A DNA stretch of 12,213 nucleotides, taken from NCBI GenBank assembly GCA_903842475.1, contig CAIMMA010000735.1, positions 1-12,213 on the forward strand, read 5' to 3'. The stretch is from an uncultured bacterium (GTDB taxonomy: Bacteria; Desulfobacterota; Desulfobulbia; Desulfobulbales; Desulfobulbaceae). Shown here piece after piece: positions 6,746-12,213 of the stretch. How positions within the stretch are numbered: position 1 is the stretch's first letter; every line of letters starts with the position of its first letter. Under the pieces are notes generated by a model, which saw only the letters and a program-made list of their open reading frames with translations, was not told the origin of the DNA and searched no databases. A program made the position numbers and the translations under genes.

Positions 6746-7966
6746 TTAATTGTAAGCGGTTTCCGAATGCTCCGTGTAATCGAGCCCCTGATGCTCGGCT
6801 TCTTCGCTGATTCGCAGCCCCATGATCTTATCGGTGACTTTGAGAATAATCCAGCTGACCGCAAAGGCATAGAGGCAGACGACCCCGACTCCGAGTATCT
6901 GGGGCCAGAGCTGGGCGCCGCTGCCGGCCAGCAGCCCATCGACTCCGGCCGGGTTGACCGCCTTGGAGGCGAACACCGCCAGGAGAATGGTTCCGGTCAC
7001 GCCCCCTACACCGTGGATGCCGACCACATCGAGACTGTCATCGAACTTGAATCTGCTTTTCAAATTAACTGCGATATAACAGACAACGCCTGCAATCAAT
7101 CCTATTACAATCGCCGCGTTCGGTCCAACAAAACCCGCCGCCGGGGTAATGGTCGCCAGCCCGGCGATGGCGCCGGAAGCCGCCCCCAGGGTCGTGGGCT
7201 TGCCCAGCTTGAACCACTCCATCAGGGTCCACATGGCCATCCCCGCCATCCCGGCCAGGTGGGTGGCCACAAAGGCGGTCGCCGCCACTTCGTTGGCCGC
7301 CAGGGCGCTGCCACCGTTGAAACCGAACCATCCGAACCAGAGCAGGCCCGTGCCGAGCATGGTCATCGGCAGATTATGCGGCATGAAATTGGTCTGCCCA
7401 TGGCCTTTGCGCGGCCCGATCACCAACACCGCGGCCAAGGCCGCAGCCCCGCAGGTGGCGTGCACCACCAGGCCGCCGGCGAAATCGAGCACGCCGAGTT
7501 TGGCCAACCAACCGCCGCTGCCCCAGATCCAATGGCAGACCGGATTGTAAACCAGGATGGCCCACAACAGGCTGAACATTACAAAGGCGGGAAAGCGGAC
7601 CCGTTCGGCAAAGGCCCCGGCGATCAGGGCCGGGGTGATCACCGCGAACATGCATTGGTAGATCATAAACACCGACTGGGGAATCGTGGAGGCATAGGTG
7701 GCGCTGGGCGCATTGGTCACCCCGCGCAGACCCGCCCAGGTCAGGTCGCCGATAAAACCGCCGACATCGGGGCCAAAGGACATCGAATAGCCGACATAGA
7801 CCCATTCGAGCGAGACCAGCGAGATCAGGACAAAACTCTGCATGATCGTGCCAAGCACATTCTTGCTCCGCACCATCCCGGCATAGAACAGTGCCAACCC
7901 GGGCGTCATCAGCAAAACCAAGCCGGCTGCCGCTAATATAAATGCAGTATCTGCGCCGTTGATCAT
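6746..7966 (-). CDS. amtB: Ammonium transporter (Amt/AmtB family)
   Basis: Trimeric inner-membrane channel that imports ammonium, with 406 residues and about 11 hydrophobic segments. Key family residues are visible: the twin pore histidines His169 (GGLVVHATCG) and His318 (VGIHGVGG), Phe107 and Trp148 (HWIWGSGGW) of the periplasmic recruitment site, Asp161 (LDFAGG), and Ser220 after FGWFGFNGG. The C-terminal tail GLRISEEAEHQGLDYTEHSETAY is the conserved cytosolic segment that PII/GlnK contacts. Unlike Escherichia coli AmtB there is no separate signal peptide; the first membrane helix starts near residue 7. The ATG at 7966 has AAGGAG five bases upstream. It is the first gene of amtB-glnK-glnD, so the channel and its PII plug are co-expressed. 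A sigma-54-like element lies ~260 bases upstream. Confidence 0.97.
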   Translation of the reverse strand: MINGADTAFILAAAGLVLLMTPGLALFYAGMVRSKNVLGTIMQSFVLISLVSLEWVYVGYSMSFGPDVGGFIGDLTWAGLRGVTNAPSATYASTIPQSVFMIYQCMFAVITPALIAGAFAERVRFPAFVMFSLLWAILVYNPVCHWIWGSGGWLAKLGVLDFAGGLVVHATCGAAALAAVLVIGPRKGHGQTNFMPHNLPMTMLGTGLLWFGWFGFNGGSALAANEVAATAFVATHLAGMAGMAMWTLMEWFKLGKPTTLGAASGAIAGLATITPAAGFVGPNAAIVIGLIAGVVCYIAVNLKSRFKFDDSLDVVGIHGVGGVTGTILLAVFASKAVNPAGVDGLLAGSGAQLWPQILGVGVVCLYAFAVSWIILKVTDKIMGLRISEEAEHQGLDYTEHSETAYN

Positions 7967-8024
7967 CCCCGCTCCTTATTTACATTATTGAAAGGTTTTA
8001 TTGACCCGCACGCGACCCATGCCC

Positions 8025-8043
8025 GACGGCCCCGGGGCCGGTC
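8025..8043 (-). repeat. GC-rich palindrome in amtB leader
   Basis: CGGCCCCGGGGCCG (8027-8040) is a perfect 14-base palindrome; allowing one bulged base, GAC/GTC pairs extend it to 8025-8043. It lies about 60 to 80 bases before the amtB start, in the transcribed leader if the upstream promoter call is right. TTGACC (8001-8006) and GGTCAA (8040-8045) could pair alternatively. No T-run follows on the minus strand, so it is not an intrinsic terminator. It may shape the leader RNA. Confidence 0.5.
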
Positions 8044-8222
8044 AACATTTTCTCCACGGTCAACCCGCTCGCCAGTGCAGAATTCCGGAGAGTTAGAAGG
8101 GATGAGCGTCTCAAACCAGCGTCATTCCGGCAGACCGCCCATCGCCTGATACATGCATCCCGGAAAAATCGGTCCGCTAAAGACGCCGCGACACCACCCC
8201 GCAGCCCAGGTCCTCTTACCAA

Positions 8223-8238
8223 TACAAAATAAGTGCCA
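8223..8238 (-). promoter_or_regulatory. Sigma-54-like promoter for amtB
   Basis: The minus strand reads TGGCACTTATTTTGTA: a perfect TGGCAC -24 box, five bases, then TTGTA where consensus is TTGCA. The GG and G positions keep the normal spacing; only the C of the -12 GC is changed to T. Transcription would start near 8212, leaving a ~245-base leader. amtB-glnK operons are commonly NtrC/sigma-54 controlled, which supports the call, but no clear GCAC-N7-GTGC NtrC dyad was found upstream. Confidence 0.5.
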
Positions 8239-8382
8239 GTAACAAAACAAACAATTAACCAATTAAAATAACATATAAAAACTTGCAAACTTTCCGCAAA
8301 CCCAATGCGCGGCAGTTTACATATTTGTCACATCGATTCACAGAATGAACAAAAATGTCTACCAGCTCCATGCGCCGTGGAT

Positions 8383-8411
8383 TTGACAAAAGGTCTGATG
8401 AGCGGTACAGT
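8383..8411 (+). promoter_or_regulatory. Sigma-70 promoter for the PilZ gene
   Basis: TTGACA (8383-8388) is a perfect -35 box, and TACAGT (8406-8411) lies exactly 17 bases downstream as the -10 box (four of six). Transcription would start near 8418, giving a leader of about 167 bases before the PilZ start. The AT-rich TTTTTAATG just after it fits an open-complex region. Confidence 0.6.
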
Positions 8412-8426
8412 TTTTAATGTTTAGGG

Positions 8427-8551
8427 ATAAGCATGCGGAATGGTCATGGGTTTCCGTATGCCTATAAAAATCACGATACGGCGCACCAACCCGGTAACCA
8501 TCGAAACCGCGAAGTTTCAACAGGTGCAGAGCAGGACCGGAACCCGCCGTA
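8427..8551 (+). promoter_or_regulatory. Structured 5' leader of the PilZ gene
   Basis: Two paired structures can be drawn. The first is GCATGCGGAA (8431-8440) with TTCCGTATGC (8452-8461), ten pairs including one G-U, extended by ATA/TAT (8427-8429 with 8463-8465) across one mismatch, with an 11-base loop. The second is TACGGCG (8477-8483) with CGCCGTA (8545-8551), enclosing GAAAC/GTTTC (about 8502-8506 with 8513-8517). No U-tract follows, so these are not terminators. The leader does not match the c-di-GMP riboswitch consensus I know. It may be a regulatory RNA fold, or the repeats may be incidental to the overlapping small frame. Confidence 0.35.
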
Positions 8552-8619
8552 ACAAACCCGTCAATCTCCTCGCACAGGCCCTCTATGACCAGCGAACGCA
8601 GACACTACATCAGACCTGA
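8440..8619 (+). CDS. Possible small protein overlapping the PilZ start
   Basis: An open frame of 53 to 59 codons, with ATGs at 8440, 8446 and 8458, ends at TGA 8617-8619, overlapping the PilZ gene by 35 bases in another frame. From the third ATG it reads MPIKITIRRTNPVTIETAKF and continues through RTGTRRNKPVNLLAQALYDQ, a basic, plausibly folded sequence with no cysteine. Codons up to the PilZ start favour C or G at the third position (ACC, ATC, AAC, CTC, GTC), as the real genes here do. Against it, no strong ribosome-binding site precedes any of the ATGs, and the region also contains inverted repeats. I do not recognise the protein. If real, it would be translationally coupled to the PilZ gene, whose own ribosome-binding site is poor. 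Confidence 0.3.
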   Translation: MVMGFRMPIKITIRRTNPVTIETAKFQQVQSRTGTRRNKPVNLLAQALYDQRTQTLHQT

Positions 8620-8968
8620 ATCTTTGAATTTACTCGACTATCTGGTGGTTGACGAACAGGGACGACAAGGAAATTATTCCATGGCAAGGACCCTGAACGT
8701 CAGTAAGGGCGGGATTCTCATGGAAACGCATATCCAACTGCCCCAAGGTCAGCAGGTGATGATTACCTTGGGGCTGGAAGATCAGCTGATTGATGTGATG
8801 GGGAGGATCGTCTATACGACCAGTTCTTCCGGCCGTTTTCAGAACGGGATTGAATTCTTCCATGTCTCGGACAGCGACAAACGCATCCTCGACCATTATG
8901 TGGCGGCTTTTCATACCCATTATGCCGAAGAGACCGGCAAGCACCCCATGCCGGCCATTAAGCGCTGA
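8585..8968 (+). CDS. PilZ domain protein (putative c-di-GMP receptor)
   Basis: A single-domain PilZ protein of 127 residues. PilZ domains bind cyclic di-GMP through an N-terminal arginine motif and a D/NxSxxG motif. Here they are RRHYIR (5-10, RxxxR at Arg6 and Arg10) and NVSKGG (38-43, Asn38, Ser40, Gly43), with the beta-strand GRIVYTTSSSGRFQNGIEF (73-91) and a closing helix (about 97-114) typical of the fold. The binding residues are intact. There is no output domain, signal peptide or membrane segment, so it probably acts through a partner protein; the partner cannot be named. The ATG at 8585 is the only start that keeps the arginine motif, although only AGG six bases upstream could serve as ribosome-binding site. 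It is the only plus-strand gene, divergent from amtB and convergent with manC. A link to polysaccharide control is possible but rests only on position. Confidence 0.9.
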   Translation: MTSERRHYIRPESLNLLDYLVVDEQGRQGNYSMARTLNVSKGGILMETHIQLPQGQQVMITLGLEDQLIDVMGRIVYTTSSSGRFQNGIEFFHVSDSDKRILDHYVAAFHTHYAEETGKHPMPAIKR

Positions 8969-8993
8969 GGGCCGCCTGAACGGCCCTGTTTTT
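8968..8993 (+). terminator. Intrinsic terminator of the PilZ gene
   Basis: AGGGCCG (8968-8974) and CGGCCCT (8981-8987) form a perfect 7-base stem around a 6-base loop, followed by GTTTTT. The stem starts on the last base of the stop codon. It sits in the 42-base gap between the convergent PilZ and manC genes. On the minus strand the same hairpin lacks a U-tract, so it would serve manC only weakly. Confidence 0.85.
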
Positions 8994-9010
8994 GCTGTCA
9001 ATCCGAACAG

Positions 9011-10420
9011 CTATTCCAACAACCGTCCGTATTCGTCGTCGAAGCGGACAATATCGTCCTCGCCCAGATAACTGCCGATCTGCACCTCAATGAGTTCCAG
9101 CGGAATCACTCCCGGATTCTCCAGCCGATGCACCGTGCCGCAGGGAATATAGGCGGCCTCGTCTTCCTTGAGCAGGACAGACTGCTCGCCGTTCTGGACC
9201 CTGGCCGTACCCGAAACCACCACCCAATGCTCATGGCGATGGTGGTGCATCTGCAAGGAAAGCCGGGCTCCGGGCGTGACCGTGATTCGCTTGATCTGGA
9301 ACCGGTCCTGCATCTCCAGGGTGGTGTAACTGCCCCAGGGCCGATACACGGTCCGGTGGACATGAAACTCGGGCCGCTTTTCCTGCTTGAGCCTGGCCAC
9401 GATGGCTTTAACATCCTGCGACCGATCCATCGGCGCCACCAGCACCGCATCGGCGGTCTCCACCACCAAAGTGTCGCGAAGGCCGATGGCGGCGACCAGG
9501 GTATGCTCGGAGCGAATCAGCGAGTTGTGAACATCCTCAAGGATCACATCGCCGGAGACCGCGTTGCCGTTGCCATCCTTATCAGCGACCTCCCAGAGCG
9601 CCCGCCATGAGCCGATATCGCTCCAGCCGATGTCAGCTTCAACCACTGCGGCTTTGTCGGTTTTTTCCATCAGGGCATAATCGATCGAATCCGCCGGACA
9701 GGCGGCCATGGCCGCACGATCGAACCGGAAAAACCGGCCGTCGGGTTTCCCTTGCGCGGCCGCCTCGGACATTTGCGCCACCACCTCGGGGGCAAAGCGC
9801 GCCATCTCCGCCAGCAAGGTCTCGGCGGTAAAGGCGAACATGCCGCTGTTCCACAGATACTTGCCGCTGGCCAGATACTGCTCGGCGGTGGCCTGATCCG
9901 GCTTTTCCACAAAGCTCTCCACCTGATTGCCCGCACCCCGGGCGATATAGCCGTAGCCGGTTTCCGGATGGTCGGGCACGATCCCAAAGGTGACGATCCG
10001 CCCCTGCTCGGCCAGGACCACCGCCTCGCGCACCGCCTGCGCAAACGATGCACTTTTGAGAATCAGATGGTCGGCCGGGAGCACCAGCAGCACATCCCCG
10101 CCCCGCCCCTGGTTCACCGCATAGGCTGCTGCCCCGCAGATGGCCGGAGCCGTATTTTTGCCGAAGGGCTCGAGCAGAATGCGGAAATCGGCCAGCAGAT
10201 GGAGCGCCTCGATCTGGGTTTTGGTCAGGAACCGATGCTCTTCGCCGACCACGACCATGGGGGCGACGGCCCCCTCGAGGGCCGTTACCCGCTGCACGGT
10301 GGTCTGGAGCAGGGAGAGTTCGCCGGTCAGCTTGATGACCTGCTTGGGGTAGAGCTCACGGGAAAGCGGCCAGAGCCGGGAGCCGGTACCGCCGGCCAGA
10401 ATAACAGGTTGCAATGCCAC
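9011..10420 (-). CDS. manC: Mannose-1-phosphate guanylyltransferase / mannose-6-phosphate isomerase
   Basis: Bifunctional type II enzyme, 469 residues, that makes mannose-6-phosphate from fructose-6-phosphate and GDP-mannose from mannose-1-phosphate plus GTP. The N-terminal nucleotidyltransferase has the signature LAGGTGSRLWPLSRELYPKQ (8-27), LPADHLI (114-120) and FVEKP (170-174, sugar-phosphate/metal binding). The C-terminal cupin isomerase (about 350-469) has PWGSY (361-365), the zinc-site region QMHHHRHEHW (390-399) and IPCGTVHRLEN (425-435). Both halves look complete. The start codon is GTG at 10420, with GAGGTG five bases upstream; no better ATG precedes the signature. It lies 52 bases after manB in the same orientation, completing the route from fructose-6-phosphate to GDP-mannose, which supplies O-antigen, capsule, alginate-like or GDP-fucose polymers. 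Confidence 0.96.
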   Translation of the reverse strand: MALQPVILAGGTGSRLWPLSRELYPKQVIKLTGELSLLQTTVQRVTALEGAVAPMVVVGEEHRFLTKTQIEALHLLADFRILLEPFGKNTAPAICGAAAYAVNQGRGGDVLLVLPADHLILKSASFAQAVREAVVLAEQGRIVTFGIVPDHPETGYGYIARGAGNQVESFVEKPDQATAEQYLASGKYLWNSGMFAFTAETLLAEMARFAPEVVAQMSEAAAQGKPDGRFFRFDRAAMAACPADSIDYALMEKTDKAAVVEADIGWSDIGSWRALWEVADKDGNGNAVSGDVILEDVHNSLIRSEHTLVAAIGLRDTLVVETADAVLVAPMDRSQDVKAIVARLKQEKRPEFHVHRTVYRPWGSYTTLEMQDRFQIKRITVTPGARLSLQMHHHRHEHWVVVSGTARVQNGEQSVLLKEDEAAYIPCGTVHRLENPGVIPLELIEVQIGSYLGEDDIVRFDDEYGRLLE

Positions 10421-10472
10421 TCAATCACCTCATCTTTCGAGATTATTTTGAAAAATACCGGATCGTTCCGAT

Positions 10473-11846
10473 TCAGGACCTGATCAGCTGCAGCAGTTCG
10501 TCGGTCTTGTGCTGCAGGAACTCCGCATTCCCTCTGGTTTCGACATTGAGCCGCAGGACCGGCTCGGTATTGGATCGGCGCAGGTTGAAGCGCCAATCGG
10601 GATATTCGATGGAGATGCCGTCGGTGGTGTCTTTGGCGCCGTCACCATAGCGCTGCTCAATGGCAGCGATGACCGCCTCGGGATCCCCCACCTTGGTATT
10701 GATCTCGCCGCTCACCGGATACGCGAGCATTCGCTGGTCGCAGAGCTCGGAGAGCTTTTGGCCGGTCCGATCCATCAGCAGACACACCAGCAGCCAGGGC
10801 AGCATGCCCGAATCGCAATAGCCGAACTCGCGAAAATAATGGTGGGCCGACATCTCTCCGCCGTAGACTGCGTCCAGCTCCCGCATGCGCTCCTTGATAA
10901 AGGCATGCCCGGTGCGGGTCATAACCGGCCGCCCTCCGGCGGCCTCAACCAGCTCCCTGGTATTCCAGGTCAGGCGGGGGTCATGGAGAATGGTTGCCCC
11001 CGGATGCTGCTGGAGCATCGCCACCGCCAGCAGGCCGACGATGTAATACCCCTCGATAAACCGTCCGTTTTCGTCATAGAGGAAACAGCGGTCGAAATCG
11101 CCGTCCCAGGCAATGCCGAGATCGGCCCGATGCTCGCGGACCGCCCGGGCAGTGGCCTCGCGCTTCTCCGGCAGCAGGGGATTGGGCACCCCGTTGGGAA
11201 ACCGGCCGTCGGGCTCGTGGTGCATGCGGATAAACTCAAAGGGCAGATGCGGCGCCAGCAGATCGACGATCGGCCCGGCGCAGCCGTTGCCGCTGTTGAC
11301 CACCAGGCGCAACGGCCGCATGCCCCGGCAATCGGCGGTGGCCAGCAGGTGGGCGATATAGGCGCTTTTATCGGCAATCCGGGTGCATTGGCCCGCCTGC
11401 ACAGGTTTTTGGGCACACAGGCTCTGGTACCAGCCGTCATCTGCGGCCATGGCGGCGATCTCGCGCAGCCCGGTGTCGCCGGAAACCGGCCGGGCGTCAC
11501 GCTGAACGATCTTCATCCCATTGTAAGCGGCGGGATTATGACTGGCGGTGATCATGATGCCGCCCTCGATCCCGGCCGCGGCGCCGCTGAACACGGCATG
11601 ATACACCTCCTCGGTGCCGCAGAGCCCGATATCGACGACATCGACGCCCCGGGCGAGCAGCCCGCCGATGATCGCCTCGGCAATCACCGGACTGGTCAGC
11701 CGCATGTCGCGACCGACCACCATTTTGCGCACCCGGCACTGCTGGACAAAGGCCAGGGCGATCCGTGTGGCGATTTCCGGGTCAAAATCATCCGGGACCT
11801 TGCCGCGGACATCATAGGCGGTAAAACAACGCAACGAAGGGTTCAT
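10473..11846 (-). CDS. manB: Phosphomannomutase (alpha-D-phosphohexomutase family)
   Basis: Cytosolic mutase that interconverts mannose-6-phosphate and mannose-1-phosphate, the step before ManC. Its 457 residues are the usual ManB/CpsG length. All four active-site loops are visible: TASHNP (100-105) with the phosphorylated Ser102, the magnesium loop DGDFDR (248-253), the sugar loop GGEMSAHHYF (329-338) and the phosphate loop RRSNTEP (423-429). GEMSAHHYF is the form typical of phosphomannomutase and the PMM/PGM group, so some phosphoglucomutase activity is possible. An in-frame TTG at 11852 would add two residues. I prefer the ATG at 11846 because GGTGAG is eight bases before it but only two before the TTG. 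manB is the first gene of the pair; TTGACC at about 11934-11939 (minus) may be a -35 box, with no convincing -10 box. Confidence 0.95.
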   Translation of the reverse strand: MNPSLRCFTAYDVRGKVPDDFDPEIATRIALAFVQQCRVRKMVVGRDMRLTSPVIAEAIIGGLLARGVDVVDIGLCGTEEVYHAVFSGAAAGIEGGIMITASHNPAAYNGMKIVQRDARPVSGDTGLREIAAMAADDGWYQSLCAQKPVQAGQCTRIADKSAYIAHLLATADCRGMRPLRLVVNSGNGCAGPIVDLLAPHLPFEFIRMHHEPDGRFPNGVPNPLLPEKREATARAVREHRADLGIAWDGDFDRCFLYDENGRFIEGYYIVGLLAVAMLQQHPGATILHDPRLTWNTRELVEAAGGRPVMTRTGHAFIKERMRELDAVYGGEMSAHHYFREFGYCDSGMLPWLLVCLLMDRTGQKLSELCDQRMLAYPVSGEINTKVGDPEAVIAAIEQRYGDGAKDTTDGISIEYPDWRFNLRRSNTEPVLRLNVETRGNAEFLQHKTDELLQLIRS

Positions 11847-11958
11847 AGGCAAGGCTCACCCAAACCGTGTTTGAAAGAAAAGGGAAAGTACAGTATATAC
11901 ACCCCGTAAGCTGTAGCCGGTCCGGCCAAAAAGGTCAAAACCAAAAGGAACGGAACAG

Positions 11959-11977
11959 GAAACCAGCCTGCGGTTTC
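11959..11977 (-). terminator. Weak hairpin after the partial gene
   Basis: GAAACC/GGTTTC (11959-11964 and 11972-11977) form a 6-base stem with a 7-base loop, about 20 bases past the stop of the partial gene. The minus-strand sequence that follows is T-rich (CTGTTCCGTTCCTTTTGGTT) but broken up. It may end the upstream transcript before manB; the case is modest. Confidence 0.3.
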
Positions 11978-11996
11978 GGCCCCCACAGCCTCCACT

Positions 11997-12213
11997 TCAC
12001 ACCGGCTTCTTCGGGTCAACCTTCTTCCGATCCGGTTTGCCCGGCAACGGATCAGGGAGGATGGCGGGCTCCTTCGGCAGGAAGTACTTGCGCAGCCGGG
12101 GATCGTCGATGCACCGCTGCAGCAGCTCGCCCCCCTGTTTCTGATACGGGCTGCTGTTGGATTTGCGCAGCAAGTCATTGGTGGTCGACAGACTGGAGGC
12201 CACCACCATGTAC
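11997..12213 (-). CDS. Unrecognised protein, C-terminal end only
   Basis: About 71 codons of an open frame end in TGA at 11997-11999. The frame is open to the right edge, so the gene most likely begins outside the window; an ATG at 12209 exists but has no visible upstream context. The visible end reads ASSLSTTNDLLRKSNSSPYQ, then a short segment with ELLQRCIDDPRLRKYFLPKE, and closes with a tail rich in proline, lysine and aspartate (PLPGKPDRKKVDPKKPV). No membrane helix or known motif is present, and I assign no function. The 150-base gap before manB and a weak hairpin make co-transcription uncertain. Its position next to the GDP-mannose genes suggests, but does not show, a role in polysaccharide handling. 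Confidence 0.6.
   Translation of the reverse strand, partial: YMVVASSLSTTNDLLRKSNSSPYQKQGGELLQRCIDDPRLRKYFLPKEPAILPDPLPGKPDRKKVDPKKPV

Larger units (their letters stand above)
7967..8584. other. Divergent amtB / PilZ intergenic region
   Basis: These 618 bases separate two divergent genes. The amtB side (7967 to about 8215) is GC-rich and contains a GGCCCCGGGGCC palindrome. Bases 8221-8290 are markedly AT-rich and contain a sigma-54-like element for amtB. Bases 8383-8411 hold a sigma-70 promoter for the PilZ gene, followed by a structured leader with a possible small reading frame. A 96-codon minus-strand frame (7998-8288) starts at TTG without a good ribosome-binding site, and I do not regard it as a gene. 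Confidence 0.7.

Noticed and set aside
6566..7936. 456-codon plus-strand frame
   Set aside because: Antisense to amtB and glnK; its His/Gln/Gly-rich composition is that of a complement shadow.
7998..8288. 96-codon minus-strand frame upstream of amtB
   Set aside because: Starts at TTG without a good ribosome-binding site, spans the AT-rich promoter region and the GC-rich leader, and shows no recognisable motif despite a hydrophobic N-terminus.
8477..8498. NtrC-like dyad (GCACC-AACCC-GGTAA)
   Set aside because: Only half the second arm matches, the spacing is short, and it is nearer the PilZ leader than the amtB promoter.
8418..8584. Cyclic di-GMP (GEMM) riboswitch before the PilZ gene
   Set aside because: The conserved GGGACGCAAAGCC-type core is not present on the plus strand; only generic inverted repeats are seen.
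10509..11909. 466-codon plus-strand frame
   Set aside because: Antisense to manB, which has all four active-site loops; no independent evidence for coding.

Overview
The window is GC-rich and comes from a bacterial chromosome, probably a deltaproteobacterium of the Desulfuromonas/Geobacter/Pelobacter kind. The reasons are the pairing of a Bacillus-like GSI-alpha glutamine synthetase with a type III enzyme, a GlnD/PII/AmtB module, a PilZ protein, and a palindromic repeat of the TGTCATTTCGAGG...GAGCAATCTCT type seen in several such genomes. This placement is inference, not proof. Every recognised gene except the PilZ gene lies on the minus strand.

The left two thirds (1 to 7966) are a nitrogen-assimilation cluster. 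Read in the direction of transcription it runs amtB (ammonium channel), glnK/glnB (PII signal protein), glnD (PII uridylyltransferase), glnN (type III glutamine synthetase) and glnA (type I-alpha glutamine synthetase, cut by the left edge). amtB-glnK-glnD looks like one operon: glnK and glnD share one base (TAATG), and a hairpin with seven T's follows glnD. glnN and glnA therefore probably have their own transcription signals. The cluster holds uptake (AmtB), the sensor (PII), the enzyme that reads glutamine and modifies PII (GlnD), and two unrelated forms of the enzyme that fixes ammonium. No adenylyltransferase (glnE) is visible, which fits because neither GSI-alpha nor GSIII is normally regulated by adenylylation.

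The middle (7967 to 8993) holds a 618-base divergent intergenic region and one plus-strand gene, a 127-residue PilZ protein likely to bind cyclic di-GMP. The amtB side carries a near-consensus sigma-54 element. The PilZ side carries a good sigma-70 promoter and a roughly 167-base leader with strong inverted repeats, overlapped by a possible 53 to 59 codon reading frame. A hairpin terminator closes the PilZ gene.

The right part (9011 to 11846) is a two-gene GDP-mannose unit, manB (phosphomannomutase) then manC (mannose-1-phosphate guanylyltransferase/phosphomannose isomerase). It feeds mannose-containing polysaccharide. The last 217 bases hold the C-terminal end of an unrecognised minus-strand gene that runs off the window.

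I saw no tRNA, rRNA, CRISPR array, transposase or phage gene. I did not find an undescribed system. The most open points are the leader/small ORF upstream of the PilZ gene, the palindromic element between the two glutamine synthetase genes, and how the two synthetases are regulated side by side.
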